From Tistrella bauzanensis (lineage in GTDB: Bacteria; Pseudomonadota; Alphaproteobacteria; Tistrellales; Tistrellaceae): DNA of 64,000 bases. The stretch lies in assembly GCF_014636235.1 (NCBI RefSeq), contig NZ_BMDZ01000001.1:124001-188000 (forward strand), read 5' to 3'. A model generated the notes under the pieces. It was not told where the DNA came from, searched no databases, and saw only the letters and a program-made list of their open reading frames with translations. The translations under genes and the position numbers were made by a program. Shown piece by piece: positions 19,246 to 27,974 of the stretch (position 1 is its first letter; each line of letters starts with the position of its first letter).

Positions 19246-20184
19246 ATGACCCCGTCCAGCCAGGGGGTGGAATATGCGCAGTTGCGCGCCTTCGTGGAAG
19301 TGGCCGAGCAGGGCGGCTTCAGCCGGGCGGCCGAGCGGCTGGGCGTCACGCCGTCATCGTTGAGCCAGACGATCCGGGCGCTGGAGACGCGGCTGGGTGT
19401 GCGGCTGTTCAATCGCACCACACGCAGCGTGGCGTTGACGCCACCCGGTCAGGCCCTGTTCAACCGCCTGCGGCCGGCCATGGACGAGATCGGTGCCGCG
19501 GTGGAGATGGCGAGCCGGGCCGGCGGGCGGGTCGCTGGAACGGTGCGGGTGCATGCCGCCCGTGTCGCGGCGGCCAGACGGATCGAGCCGATGCTGGCCG
19601 CGTTTCACGCCGCCCATCCCGATGTGGTGATCGACCTGACGGTGGACGACGCGGTGGTCGATATCGTCGCCGGCGGCTTCGATCTGGCGATCCGGCCCGG
19701 AGAGGTGGTGGAGAAGGACATGGTCGCGGTGAGGCTGGGCGGTGATCATCGTCAGATTCCGATGGCCACACCCGATTACCTTGCCCGCCACGGCCGGCCG
19801 GCGGAGCCGGGGGATCTGACCGCTTATGCCTGCATCCGCTGGCGTTGGGACGGGCGCAGCCAGCCCTATGACTGGGAATTCTGCCGCGATGGCGTCTGGT
19901 TCGCGGTCAGCGTCTCAGGGCCGCTGATTGTCAATGACCGGCGGATGATGCTCGATGCCTGCCTTGCTGGCATCGGCATCGCCTTTCTGACCAATGAGGA
20001 AGGCGCCCCGCATATCGCGGCCGGGCGGTTGGAGCCGATGCTTGAGCCGTGGTGTGCGGCCTATCCGGGGTTCTTCCTGTGCTATCCACGCCAGCGCCAG
20101 ATGGCACCGGCGCTGAGGGCCTTCATCGACGCCGTGCGGGCGGTGGAGGTCGATTATACCATTCTGGCTAACAAGTCCTGGTGA
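19246..20184 (+). CDS. LysR-family transcriptional regulator
   Basis: A 312-residue regulator. The N-terminal winged helix-turn-helix is clear: 'LRAFVEVAEQGGFSRAAERLGVTPSSLSQTIRALETRLGVRLFNRTTRSVALT' region (about residues 12-65, quoted in part). The rest is a periplasmic-binding-protein-like effector domain. It diverges from the enoyl-CoA hydratase gene and lies upstream of the SDR and Atu4866-like genes on its own strand, so either side could be its target. The sequence does not show the inducer. Confidence 0.93.
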   Translation: MTPSSQGVEYAQLRAFVEVAEQGGFSRAAERLGVTPSSLSQTIRALETRLGVRLFNRTTRSVALTPPGQALFNRLRPAMDEIGAAVEMASRAGGRVAGTVRVHAARVAAARRIEPMLAAFHAAHPDVVIDLTVDDAVVDIVAGGFDLAIRPGEVVEKDMVAVRLGGDHRQIPMATPDYLARHGRPAEPGDLTAYACIRWRWDGRSQPYDWEFCRDGVWFAVSVSGPLIVNDRRMMLDACLAGIGIAFLTNEEGAPHIAAGRLEPMLEPWCAAYPGFFLCYPRQRQMAPALRAFIDAVRAVEVDYTILANKSW

Positions 20185-20306
20185 GAGCCGGGCGATTATA
20201 TCCGGCCGTCATAAGCGGTATCTCTGAGAGCGAGGGGCATCCGGTCATCACCGGCCTGCCCCGCGCCGCGTCATACAGGGCCAGCGTCACACAGGGGACT
20301 GATGCT

Positions 20307-21095
20307 ATGACCAGTCAACCGATATCACCCGCATCCGGAACCATGCATCCGGTGACGCCCATGGCGGGTGTCGCCGGTAAGATCGTGCTGATCACCGGCG
20401 CCAGCAGCGGCATCGGCGAGGCGACCGCCCGTATCCTGGCCGCCGCCGGCGCGGTGGTGGTGCTGGGCGCGCGCCGCGCCGACCGGCTGGACCGGCTGGC
20501 CGATGCCATCGCGGCCGCCGGCGGCACTGCCCGGGCCCGCGCGCTCGACGTCACCGACCGCGCCGACATGATGGCCTTCGTCGATGCCGCCCGTGCCGAA
20601 TTCGGCCGGATCGACGTCATCGTCAACAATGCGGGCGTGATGCCGCTGTCGCCGCTGGCTGCCTTGAAGCTGGATGAATGGGACCGGATGATCGACGTCA
20701 ACATCCGGGGCGTGCTGCACGGCATCGCGGCCGTGCTGCCGGCGATGACGGAACAGGGCACGGGCCAGGTGATCAATGTGTCGTCAATCGGCGGTCATGC
20801 GGTCAGCCCGACCGCCGCGGTCTATTGCGCGACGAAGTTCGCGGTCGGCGCTATTTCAGACGGGTTGCGCCAGGAAACCGACCGCATCCGGGTGACAGTG
20901 ATCTCGCCCGGCACCGTGACGTCGGAACTGGCCGGGACCATCACCGACGACACCGCCCGCGCGGCGATGGAGAGCTTCCGGCGGATCACCATCGAGCCCG
21001 ACGCCATCGCCCGCGCGATCCGCTTCGCCATCGCCCAGCCCGATGATGTCGATGTCAGCGAAATGATCGTCCGGCCGACCGCCAGCCCCCACTGA
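20307..21095 (+). CDS. SDR-family short-chain oxidoreductase
   Basis: A 262-residue NAD(P)-dependent dehydrogenase with the Rossmann motif TGASSGIG, NNAG, and catalytic Ser with Tyr-x3-Lys (YCATK). It resembles the YdfG/serine-dehydrogenase-like SDRs, which reduce or oxidise small alcohols. ATG 20307 follows ACAGGGG at spacing 9; the longer in-frame extension to 20181 lacks a start signal. The neighbouring Atu4866-like gene begins 33 bases after the stop, so the pair is probably co-transcribed. Substrate unknown. Confidence 0.9.
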   Translation: MTSQPISPASGTMHPVTPMAGVAGKIVLITGASSGIGEATARILAAAGAVVVLGARRADRLDRLADAIAAAGGTARARALDVTDRADMMAFVDAARAEFGRIDVIVNNAGVMPLSPLAALKLDEWDRMIDVNIRGVLHGIAAVLPAMTEQGTGQVINVSSIGGHAVSPTAAVYCATKFAVGAISDGLRQETDRIRVTVISPGTVTSELAGTITDDTARAAMESFRRITIEPDAIARAIRFAIAQPDDVDVSEMIVRPTASPH

Positions 21096-21128
21096 CCGGC
21101 CCCGGCCTTCAGATATGGAGAGCGTTTC

Positions 21129-21470
21129 ATGTCCATTCGTCTGGCAGGTATCGCCATGGCGGCGGTGATTGCCACAACCGCCATGGCCCAGGCACAGCAG
21201 GAGACCGGCACCATGACCAAGCCCGGAACGGCGCGCAGCCACCCATATGTCGGCATGTGGGTGACGGAGGATGGCCGCATCCGCCATGAACTGCTGGCCA
21301 ATGGCCGCTATGTCGAGGCGCGCGGCAATCGCGAGGCCGCCTATCAGGGCGCCTACACCATCACCGGCGACCATATCGACTATGTCGACGACACCGGCTT
21401 TACCGCCGACGGCGATTTCATCGACGGCGTGCTGTATCACGGCGGCATGGTGCTGTACCGGCGGCCCTGA
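21129..21470 (+). CDS. Small secreted Atu4866-like protein
   Basis: A 113-residue protein with an N-terminal signal peptide ending near 'AMAQA'. The mature part matches my memory of the Agrobacterium Atu4866 fold family: 'YVGMWVTEDGRIRHELL' followed by 'GDHIDYVDDTGFTADGDF' and a closing 'GGMVLYRR'. It is a small beta-barrel of unknown function predicted to be periplasmic. GGAGAG lies just before ATG 21129. Likely operon partner of the upstream SDR gene. Confidence 0.8.
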   Translation: MSIRLAGIAMAAVIATTAMAQAQQETGTMTKPGTARSHPYVGMWVTEDGRIRHELLANGRYVEARGNREAAYQGAYTITGDHIDYVDDTGFTADGDFIDGVLYHGGMVLYRRP

Positions 21471-21499
21471 CCACCGGTCCTGCATGCCGGCCCTGGCGG

Positions 21500-22552
21500 T
21501 CAGATCCAGCGCAGGCGCCGGAACAGCCAGAGCTGGATCGCGACCAGGATCGTCAGTGCCGCGCACAGAATGGCGAAGGCCGCCGGATGGCCGGCGCCGG
21601 GAATGCCGCCGACATTCACGCCCAGCAGCCCGGTGACCACACTCAGTGGCAGCAACACCGCCGACAGGATGGTGAGCAGATAGACCGTGCGGTCGGTCCG
21701 CTCGGCGATCCGCGCCTCCCATTCACCCTGGGCGAGCAGGGTGCGTTCGCGGATGGCCTCCAGATCCTCGACCATCCGGGTCAACTGGTCGGCGGTCTCG
21801 CGCAGGTCCAGGCGGTCGGCATGTCCGAAGGGGCTGGGGTCCAGGATGGCCAGCCGCGACAGGGCCTCGCGTTGCGGCGCCATATAGCGGCGGAGCGCGA
21901 TGGTTTCGCGGCGCAGTTCCGCCAGCCGCGCCCGGGCACGGCGGATGCCGCCGGGCCTGTGGGCGGTGCGCGGGCTGGTGCCGCTGGCGGCGGCGGCATC
22001 CAGCGCCTCGTCTTCCAACTGGTCGATCTCGTCTTCCAGGCGGTCGATCTCGACCCGCAGGCGGGTCATCAGCCGGTCGGCGAGTTGCGCGATCACCCCG
22101 CCCGCATCCAGCGGACCATCGGCGCCGGCCGCCAGCGCCTCGGCCATGCCGCGGGCGGCCATGATCCGATAGCGCCGGGTGGTCAGCGTGATGCCGGGGG
22201 CGGCCCAGGCGCGCACCGACACCAGATCGAAGGCATCCATCCCCGGATTGAGGTTCAGCCCGCGCAGATTGATCACCAGTCCATCGCCGAACCGGTCGGC
22301 GCGCGGGCGGGTTTCCTCGGCCAGCAGGGCTTCGGCAGCCTGTGGCGGAATGCCGGCGGCATCCAGCCAGATCCCGACCTCGGCGGCGGTGCGGTCGACA
22401 TGCAGCCACAGGGGCGGGCCGCTGCCATCGCGCGCGGCACGTGTGGCGGCAGGCAGATCGGCGGCAGGCACGGCCCGGCCGCCGCCCTGGCCATCCAGGG
22501 CGAAGGCATAGACAAGGCCGCGATCGGTATCGGTGTCGGAGGCGGGTGTCAT
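21500..22552 (-). CDS. zntB: CorA/ZntB-type divalent cation transporter
   Basis: A 350-residue inner-membrane protein. A soluble N-terminal domain with a long charged helix (residues about 155-285, rich in Glu/Arg) precedes two C-terminal transmembrane helices. The pore motif is GVNVGGIPG, the ZntB form of CorA's GMN loop, so zinc rather than magnesium is the expected substrate. The family acts as a pentamer. It converges with the Atu4866-like gene (30-base gap) and is followed closely downstream on the minus strand by nothing of the same pathway. Confidence 0.85.
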   Translation of the reverse strand: MTPASDTDTDRGLVYAFALDGQGGGRAVPAADLPAATRAARDGSGPPLWLHVDRTAAEVGIWLDAAGIPPQAAEALLAEETRPRADRFGDGLVINLRGLNLNPGMDAFDLVSVRAWAAPGITLTTRRYRIMAARGMAEALAAGADGPLDAGGVIAQLADRLMTRLRVEIDRLEDEIDQLEDEALDAAAASGTSPRTAHRPGGIRRARARLAELRRETIALRRYMAPQREALSRLAILDPSPFGHADRLDLRETADQLTRMVEDLEAIRERTLLAQGEWEARIAERTDRTVYLLTILSAVLLPLSVVTGLLGVNVGGIPGAGHPAAFAILCAALTILVAIQLWLFRRLRWI

Positions 22553-22583
22553 CGTCGTGCCCTCAGGCCGTGAACCTCCAGGA

Positions 22584-23384
22584 TCAGCGCCAGCGCAGCA
22601 GGCGCTTCTCGATCAGCCCCAGCAGCCCGGCCACGATCAGACCCAGCAGCGACAGCACCACCACGCCCGCGATCAGCAGATCGGTCTGCATCAGATTGCC
22701 CGCCGCCAGAACCAGCGCGCCCAGGCCGTATTGAGCGCCGATCATCTCGGCCGCCACCAGCAGGATGATGCCGATCGAGGCCGAGACCCGGAATCCGGTC
22801 AGGATGGCGGGCAGGGCCCCCGGCAGCACGATCCGGGTCATGATCCGCCAGGGGCTGAGGCCGAAGCTCTGGCCCATGGCGATCAGGCTGCGCGGCACAT
22901 TGGCAACTCCGCCAGCGGTGTGGATGACGGTCGGGAAGAACACGCCGAAGGCGATGGTCGCCACCTTCGACGGCTCGCCGATGCCGAACCAGATGATGAA
23001 CAGCGGCAGCAGCGCGATCTTGGGGATGGGAAACAATGCCGAGACCACCGGCATGCCCATGGCACGGGCGACCGAGAACAGCCCCACCGCCAGCCCCAGC
23101 GCCACACCCGCCGTGACCCCGATCGTCCAACCGGCGCCCAGCCGGAACAGCGAGGCCGAGAGATGGCGCCACAGATCGCCGGTCTCGATCAACCGGGCCA
23201 GGGATGCCAGCACGTCGCCCGGTGGCGGCAGGGTCAGCGGTCCGATGAAGCCGGTGCGGCTGCCCACCGCCCAAAGCGCCAGCAGGCAGATGAAGAACAC
23301 GGCGGTGATCACCGGCATGCGGCGGGGCCGGAAGCCACCGCCGCGGAACGGGACCGGACGGATGTCACGATCGGACATTGGCAA
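22584..23384 (-). CDS. ABC transporter permease, SsuC/TauC type
   Basis: A 266-residue membrane protein with about six hydrophobic helices and a permease EAA-loop-like segment (IAMGQSFGLSPWRIMTRIVLPGALPAILTG, quoted only in part: GQSFGLSPW...LPGALP). It would form the channel for the adjacent ATPase and binding protein. The start overlaps the end of the ATPase gene by about 20 bases (ATG 23384 or 23378), which indicates one operon. The substrate class is sulfonate, nitrate or a similar small organic anion, as judged from family resemblance. Confidence 0.9.
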   Translation of the reverse strand: MPMSDRDIRPVPFRGGGFRPRRMPVITAVFFICLLALWAVGSRTGFIGPLTLPPPGDVLASLARLIETGDLWRHLSASLFRLGAGWTIGVTAGVALGLAVGLFSVARAMGMPVVSALFPIPKIALLPLFIIWFGIGEPSKVATIAFGVFFPTVIHTAGGVANVPRSLIAMGQSFGLSPWRIMTRIVLPGALPAILTGFRVSASIGIILLVAAEMIGAQYGLGALVLAAGNLMQTDLLIAGVVVLSLLGLIVAGLLGLIEKRLLRWR

Positions 23385-24138
23385 GCTCCCGGTCGGCGGT
23401 TGCGGCCTCGTCGCGGATCGATTGCCACAGCCGGTCGGTGATCACGGCCAGATCGGCCGCGGCGCGGGCGCGATCGGCGATGGCGATATCGATGTCGACC
23501 ACGTCGCGCACCCGGCCGGGGCGGCGCGACAGCACCACCACCCGATGCGCCAGGCGGACGGCTTCGGCAAGATTATGGGTGACATAGAGCGCGCTGAACG
23601 GCGCGCGGCCATGCAGGGCCACCAGATCGTCCATCAGCAGATCGCGGGTCTGGGCATCCAGCGCCGATAGCGGTTCATCCATCAGCAGCACGGCCGGATT
23701 GACCGCCAGCGCCCGGGCGATACCGACCCGCTGGCGCATGCCGCCCGACAACTGGCGGGGCAGGGCGCCGGCGAAATCCGACAGGCCGGTACGGTCCAGC
23801 GCATCGGCCACACGGGCGCGACGCTCCGCCCGCCCCAACCCGCGCCCTTCCAGCGGCAGGGCGACATTGGCCGCGACGCTGCGCCAGGGCAGCAGGGCGA
23901 AATCCTGAAACACATAGGTCAGCGGGTTGAGGCATCCGGCGGGCACGTCGCCTGCCATCGCCACCCGCCCCGCAGACGGCCGGATCAGGCCGCCCGCGAT
24001 GGCGAGCAGGGTGGATTTGCCGCAACCCGACGGGCCGACCACGGCCACGATCCGACCATCATCGACCTCCAGATCGATCGGACCCAGGGCGTGAAGGTCA
24101 TCATAGCTGTGGACGACCGCATCGAGGATCAGGCGCAT
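23365..24138 (-). CDS. ABC transporter ATPase, SsuB/TauB type
   Basis: A 257-residue nucleotide-binding subunit. Walker A is GPSGCGKST, the signature is LSGGMRQRVGIARAL, Walker B is VLLMDEPLSALD, and the H-loop is YVTHNLAEAV. All are intact. It lies between the substrate-binding and permease genes of the same operon and energises uptake at the inner membrane. Confidence 0.93.
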   Translation of the reverse strand: MRLILDAVVHSYDDLHALGPIDLEVDDGRIVAVVGPSGCGKSTLLAIAGGLIRPSAGRVAMAGDVPAGCLNPLTYVFQDFALLPWRSVAANVALPLEGRGLGRAERRARVADALDRTGLSDFAGALPRQLSGGMRQRVGIARALAVNPAVLLMDEPLSALDAQTRDLLMDDLVALHGRAPFSALYVTHNLAEAVRLAHRVVVLSRRPGRVRDVVDIDIAIADRARAAADLAVITDRLWQSIRDEAATADRELANVRS

Positions 24139-24152
24139 CGGTTGCCTGCGCC

Positions 24153-25232
24153 CTATCTGGCGGCGGTGACGGAAAAGCCGCCATCGACGAAGCTGGTATC
24201 GATGAAGCTTGCCGGATCGACCGAGGCATCGACCAGATTGCGCGCCTGATACCAGTGGACCTGTTCGGCGATATCGGCCGCATCGAACCGGCCCTTGGGC
24301 TCGATGAACATGGCGCCGGCCTTCACGCCCGCGTCATTGGGCTTATCCGGATAGACATATTTGTTGATGATGTCGACCACCGGCTGGGTCTCGGGGCCGA
24401 ACACCCGGTTGCCCTCGGCGTCGACCGCATTCAGCGTGGCATTGTAATCGGCCGAGGCACGGATATAGGCGCGCACGAAGCGTTCCACCATGTCGCGACG
24501 CTCGGCGACGTTCTCGGTGGAGGTGAACAGCCCGCCCAGTTGGTAGGGCGCATAATCGGCGACCTGGCCCAGGCTTCTGGCGGCACCGCTGTCGACCAGC
24601 CCCTTGGCGATATGGGGCACGATGATCATGGCGTCGACCTGACCGGTCTTCAGCGCCGCGATCATGTTGGGCACCGCCTGAAGCGGCTTCAGATCCACCT
24701 TATCCAGATCGAAGCCCCGCGCCTCGGCCAGCTTGCCGGCCATATAGTGGAAGGACGAGCCCACCTGCGTCATGGCCAGGCTGTGGCCGGGGAAGTCGTC
24801 GACGCTGCGGAACCCTGCCTCCCAGGCCTGGTTCGACACCAGGATCGCCGATCCCTCATGGCCCGCAATCTCGGCCGACTGGCCCGCGATCACCTTGACG
24901 GCACCCTTGCCGGCCAGATTGAAGAAACCGGCGGTGAAGGCGGTCACGCCGAAATCGGCATCGCCCGAGGCGATCGCCACCGCCACCGGCTGGGCGGCGC
25001 GGAAGAACTCGATCTCGACATCGAGCCCTTCATCCTCGTAATAGCCGCGCTCCTTGGCGATGAACAGCGGCGACGACGACACGAAGGTGAGGGCCGCGAC
25101 CTTGATCTTGTCGCCGGCGGCTTCGGCGCCGTGGGGCAGGGCGGTTGCAAGGGCTGCGGCCGCGACCGACAGGCCGAGGCTCTTCAGAAGACCACGGCGT
25201 GTCAGCCGTGACAGGATGCGGTGGGTGCTCAT
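24153..25232 (-). CDS. ABC transporter substrate-binding protein (SsuA/TauA/NMT1-like)
   Basis: First gene of a three-gene ABC operon. The 359-residue protein has a twin-arginine-type leader (RLTRRGLLKSLGL) and a cleavage site near 'GAEA', so it is exported to the periplasm. The mature part begins 'KIKVAALTFVSSSPLFIAKERGYYEDEGL', the usual opening of NMT1/SsuA-like binding proteins (quoted across a short span: FIAKERGYYEDEGL). The ligand cannot be read; sulfonates, taurine, nitrate and pyrimidine precursors are all used by relatives. Confidence 0.9.
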   Translation of the reverse strand: MSTHRILSRLTRRGLLKSLGLSVAAAALATALPHGAEAAGDKIKVAALTFVSSSPLFIAKERGYYEDEGLDVEIEFFRAAQPVAVAIASGDADFGVTAFTAGFFNLAGKGAVKVIAGQSAEIAGHEGSAILVSNQAWEAGFRSVDDFPGHSLAMTQVGSSFHYMAGKLAEARGFDLDKVDLKPLQAVPNMIAALKTGQVDAMIIVPHIAKGLVDSGAARSLGQVADYAPYQLGGLFTSTENVAERRDMVERFVRAYIRASADYNATLNAVDAEGNRVFGPETQPVVDIINKYVYPDKPNDAGVKAGAMFIEPKGRFDAADIAEQVHWYQARNLVDASVDPASFIDTSFVDGGFSVTAAR

Positions 25233-25413
25233 GTCGGGACGGTTCCCCCCAGGATCGTTTCTTGGGACAGGCTGTTCTTGAGACAGGCTGCCGGTCGTGC
25301 GGCGTGGGCGAGCAGTCTAGGCGCGGCCTGCCGGTGCCGTCACCCCGCGAATGACAACGCCCGCGAGCCTTGCCGCGGGCGTTGATCGGTTGGCGTCGAT
25401 GATCGCGCCCTGG

Positions 25414-26820
25414 TCAGGGACGCAGCACCTTGCCGGGATTCATGATGCCCTGCGGGTCCAGCGCCTGCTTGATCTGGCGCATGACCGAAATCGCCTCGCC
25501 ATGTTCGGCGATCAGGAAGTCGCGCTTGCCAAGGCCGATGCCGTGTTCGCCGGTGCAGGTGCCGCCCATGGCCAGCGCCCGTTCCACCAGCCGGTCGTTG
25601 ATCCGCTGGGCCTCGACCAGATCGGCCGGATTTTCGGGGTCGACCAGCAGCACCAGATGGAAATTGCCGTCGCCGACATGGCCGACCATCGGCGCGATCA
25701 GCGTCGAGGTTTTCAGATCCTCCTGGGTTTCCAGGATCGCATCGGCCAGCCTTGAAATCGGCACGCAGACATCGGTGGGCCAGCCCTTGGAGCCGGGCCG
25801 CAGGCGCAGCGACGCGTAATAGGCATTGTGGCGGGCCTGCCAGAGCGCGTTGCGGTCTTCGGCGAGGGTCGCGAACTTGAACTCGCCGCCGCCATGCTCC
25901 GAGGCGATCGCCTGGACCATTTCCGCCTGCTCGACCACCCCTGCCTCGGTGCCGTGGAATTCGAAGAACAACGTCGGCTGCACCGGATGATCGAGCTTGG
26001 AATAGGCATTCACCGCCTTGACCGACAATTCGTCGAGCAGTTCCACCCGCGCGATCGGCACACCCATCTGGATGGTCTGGATCACCGTGCGCACGGCGCC
26101 TTCCAGGCTGTCGAACGGGCAGACCGCGGCCGAAATCGCCTCGGGCACGCCATAGAGCCGGAGGGTGACTTCGGTGATCACGCAGAGCGTTCCTTCCGAG
26201 CCCACGAAGATGCGGGTGAGGTCATAGCCGGCCGAAGACTTGCGGGCGCGGCGCGCGGTCTTCACGATCCGGCCATCGGGCATCACCACGGTCAGGGCCA
26301 GCACGTTCTCGCGCATCGTGCCATAGCGCACGGCATTGGTGCCGGAGGCGCGGGTGGCGGCCATGCCGCCCAGCGAGGCGTCGGCGCCGGGGTCGATCGG
26401 GAAGAACAGTCCCGTGGTCTTCAGATGCTCGTTCAACTGCTTGCGGGTGACGCCGGCCTGAACGGTCACGTCCAGATCATCGGTCGACACGCGCAGGATG
26501 GCATTCATCCGGCTCATGTCGATGCACACCCCGCCACGGGTGGCGGCGACGCCACCTTCCAGCGACGTGCCGGTGCCGAAGGGGATCAGCGGTACGTCGT
26601 TTGCAGCACACAGCTTGACGATCGCCGCCACCTCCTCGGTGGTCTCGGGGAAGACCACGACATCCGGCGCCTCGACCTCGTGATAGCTCTCATCGCGGCC
26701 ATGCTGGTCGCGGACCGCCTGGGCGGTCGACATCCGGTCGCTCAGGATGGCGGCGAGTGCCGCGAGGAAGCCGTCATCGACGGCGATGGCAACGGGCTTG
26801 GCGGGGGCGGCGATGGCCAT
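25414..26820 (-). CDS. FAD-linked oxidase, D-lactate dehydrogenase/GlcD-like
   Basis: A 468-residue flavoprotein of the PCMH/GlcD family. The FAD-binding half contains PFGTGTSLEGG and DPGADASLGGMAATRASG. The C-terminal half has the conserved VGHVGDGNFH and TGEHGIGLGK segments. Such enzymes oxidise 2-hydroxy acids such as D-lactate or glycolate and pass electrons to cytochrome c or quinone. I chose ATG 26820, with GGAG about 11 bases upstream; a longer frame to 26922 lacks a start signal. It stands alone, with no glcE or glcF beside it, which favours the single-subunit D-lactate dehydrogenase type. Confidence 0.88.
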   Translation of the reverse strand: MAIAAPAKPVAIAVDDGFLAALAAILSDRMSTAQAVRDQHGRDESYHEVEAPDVVVFPETTEEVAAIVKLCAANDVPLIPFGTGTSLEGGVAATRGGVCIDMSRMNAILRVSTDDLDVTVQAGVTRKQLNEHLKTTGLFFPIDPGADASLGGMAATRASGTNAVRYGTMRENVLALTVVMPDGRIVKTARRARKSSAGYDLTRIFVGSEGTLCVITEVTLRLYGVPEAISAAVCPFDSLEGAVRTVIQTIQMGVPIARVELLDELSVKAVNAYSKLDHPVQPTLFFEFHGTEAGVVEQAEMVQAIASEHGGGEFKFATLAEDRNALWQARHNAYYASLRLRPGSKGWPTDVCVPISRLADAILETQEDLKTSTLIAPMVGHVGDGNFHLVLLVDPENPADLVEAQRINDRLVERALAMGGTCTGEHGIGLGKRDFLIAEHGEAISVMRQIKQALDPQGIMNPGKVLRP

Positions 26821-26951
26821 GGCGATGGATCTCCGGAAGACGGGAAGCCTGTAATCGGTCGTTGGACCACAGCTTGTCCCTCCGGGCAACCGGCGCCAAC
26901 CATTTTCGACAGGCCGCACCATCCAGGCTGCGATCGCGTCTCTGGTGCCGG

Positions 26952-27230
26952 CTATCGTTTGTCGGCCGGATCATCAGTTGTGGGTTCAGGGACCACGTCC
27001 ACCACGGCGATATTGATTCCCGCCACCGGCGCGGCACCGTCGCCGGCATCGCCGGCCGGGGTGAGCGCGGCATCACCGGCATCGGCCAGGAGGACGTCGG
27101 TGATCTGGTCGTTCACGGCGGTTGGAAAGGCATCGGCGGGAAGGATGGCATCGGCTGGATGAATGGTTTCTTTGGAGGGATCGCCCGATCCCGGCGCCGG
27201 ATCGGGCGCGGCCTGCTTATCCTCTGTCAT
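26952..27230 (-). CDS. Possible small acidic protein of unknown function
   Basis: An open frame of 92 residues from ATG 27230, very rich in Asp, Ala and Pro, with no motif or membrane segment and only a weak ribosome site. Its composition looks like a disordered acidic peptide, but the high GC content of the region makes chance frames common. It is separated from both neighbours by about 130-200 bases. I regard it as uncertain. Confidence 0.3.
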   Translation of the reverse strand: MTEDKQAAPDPAPGSGDPSKETIHPADAILPADAFPTAVNDQITDVLLADAGDAALTPAGDAGDGAAPVAGINIAVVDVVPEPTTDDPADKR

Positions 27231-27428
27231 GATCGGTGCCCCTGCCTGACTGGTATGGCCTGATGGCGGGATGATGCCCCATACACGCTTCATGAACGCA
27301 TGACGGGATGCCGGTATCAAGCGACCAGTTGGCACAGTGGTGGCCTTCGGTCTGGGCGGACGCGGCCGCGCACTATATGTTGATGCAGATGCCGTGTGAT
27401 GGATCGGCCAGATGAGGCATGCCCCCTG

Positions 27429-27974
27429 ATGACCCACCAGACCCGACCGACTGCATCGGGCAGCACCCGCCATTGGGGCGCGGTGCTGGCCGTTGCGGCC
27501 GCCCTGACCCTGCCAGCCATGGCGCCAGCGCCGGCGCGGGCCGGATGCAGCGATCCCGGCCGGCCCGATGTCGACTGGACCGACTGCTATTTCGACGGCC
27601 GGCCGATGCAGAATATGAACCTTCAGGGCAGCCGGCTGCGCAAGGCGTCGTTCACCCGTGCCGATGTGACCGGCACCGATTTCTCTGGCGCCGATCTGCG
27701 CGAGACCAAATTCGTCTCGGCCATCGCCGAAGAGGCGGTGTTCGCCGGCGCCAATATGATCACCACCGATTTCACCCGCGCCAAGGCGCGCGGTGCCGAT
27801 TTCTCCGGTGCCGATCTGCGCCGGACCCGCTTCTACCGCGCGGATCTGCGCGAGGCCAATTTCACCGGTGCCAATCTGGGCGGCACCGATCTTTACAATG
27901 CCGATCTGACCGGCGCGATCTGGGTGGACGGCCAGACCCGCTGTGCTGAAGGGAGTGTCGGCCAATGCCGTTGA
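27429..27974 (+). CDS. Exported pentapeptide-repeat protein
   Basis: A 181-residue protein with an N-terminal signal peptide (cleavage near 'APARA'). A right-handed quadrilateral beta-helix follows, built from about 18 pentapeptides of the A(D/N)LXX type, such as ADVTG, TDFSG, ADLRE, ADFSG, ADLRR, ANFTG, ADLTG. Two Cys pairs flank the repeat block. Function of exported members is generally unknown. ATG 27429 gives a normal n-region; GTG 27396 and ATG 27399 are longer options. The stop overlaps the next gene by 10 bases, so the two are probably coupled. Confidence 0.8.
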   Translation: MTHQTRPTASGSTRHWGAVLAVAAALTLPAMAPAPARAGCSDPGRPDVDWTDCYFDGRPMQNMNLQGSRLRKASFTRADVTGTDFSGADLRETKFVSAIAEEAVFAGANMITTDFTRAKARGADFSGADLRRTRFYRADLREANFTGANLGGTDLYNADLTGAIWVDGQTRCAEGSVGQCR

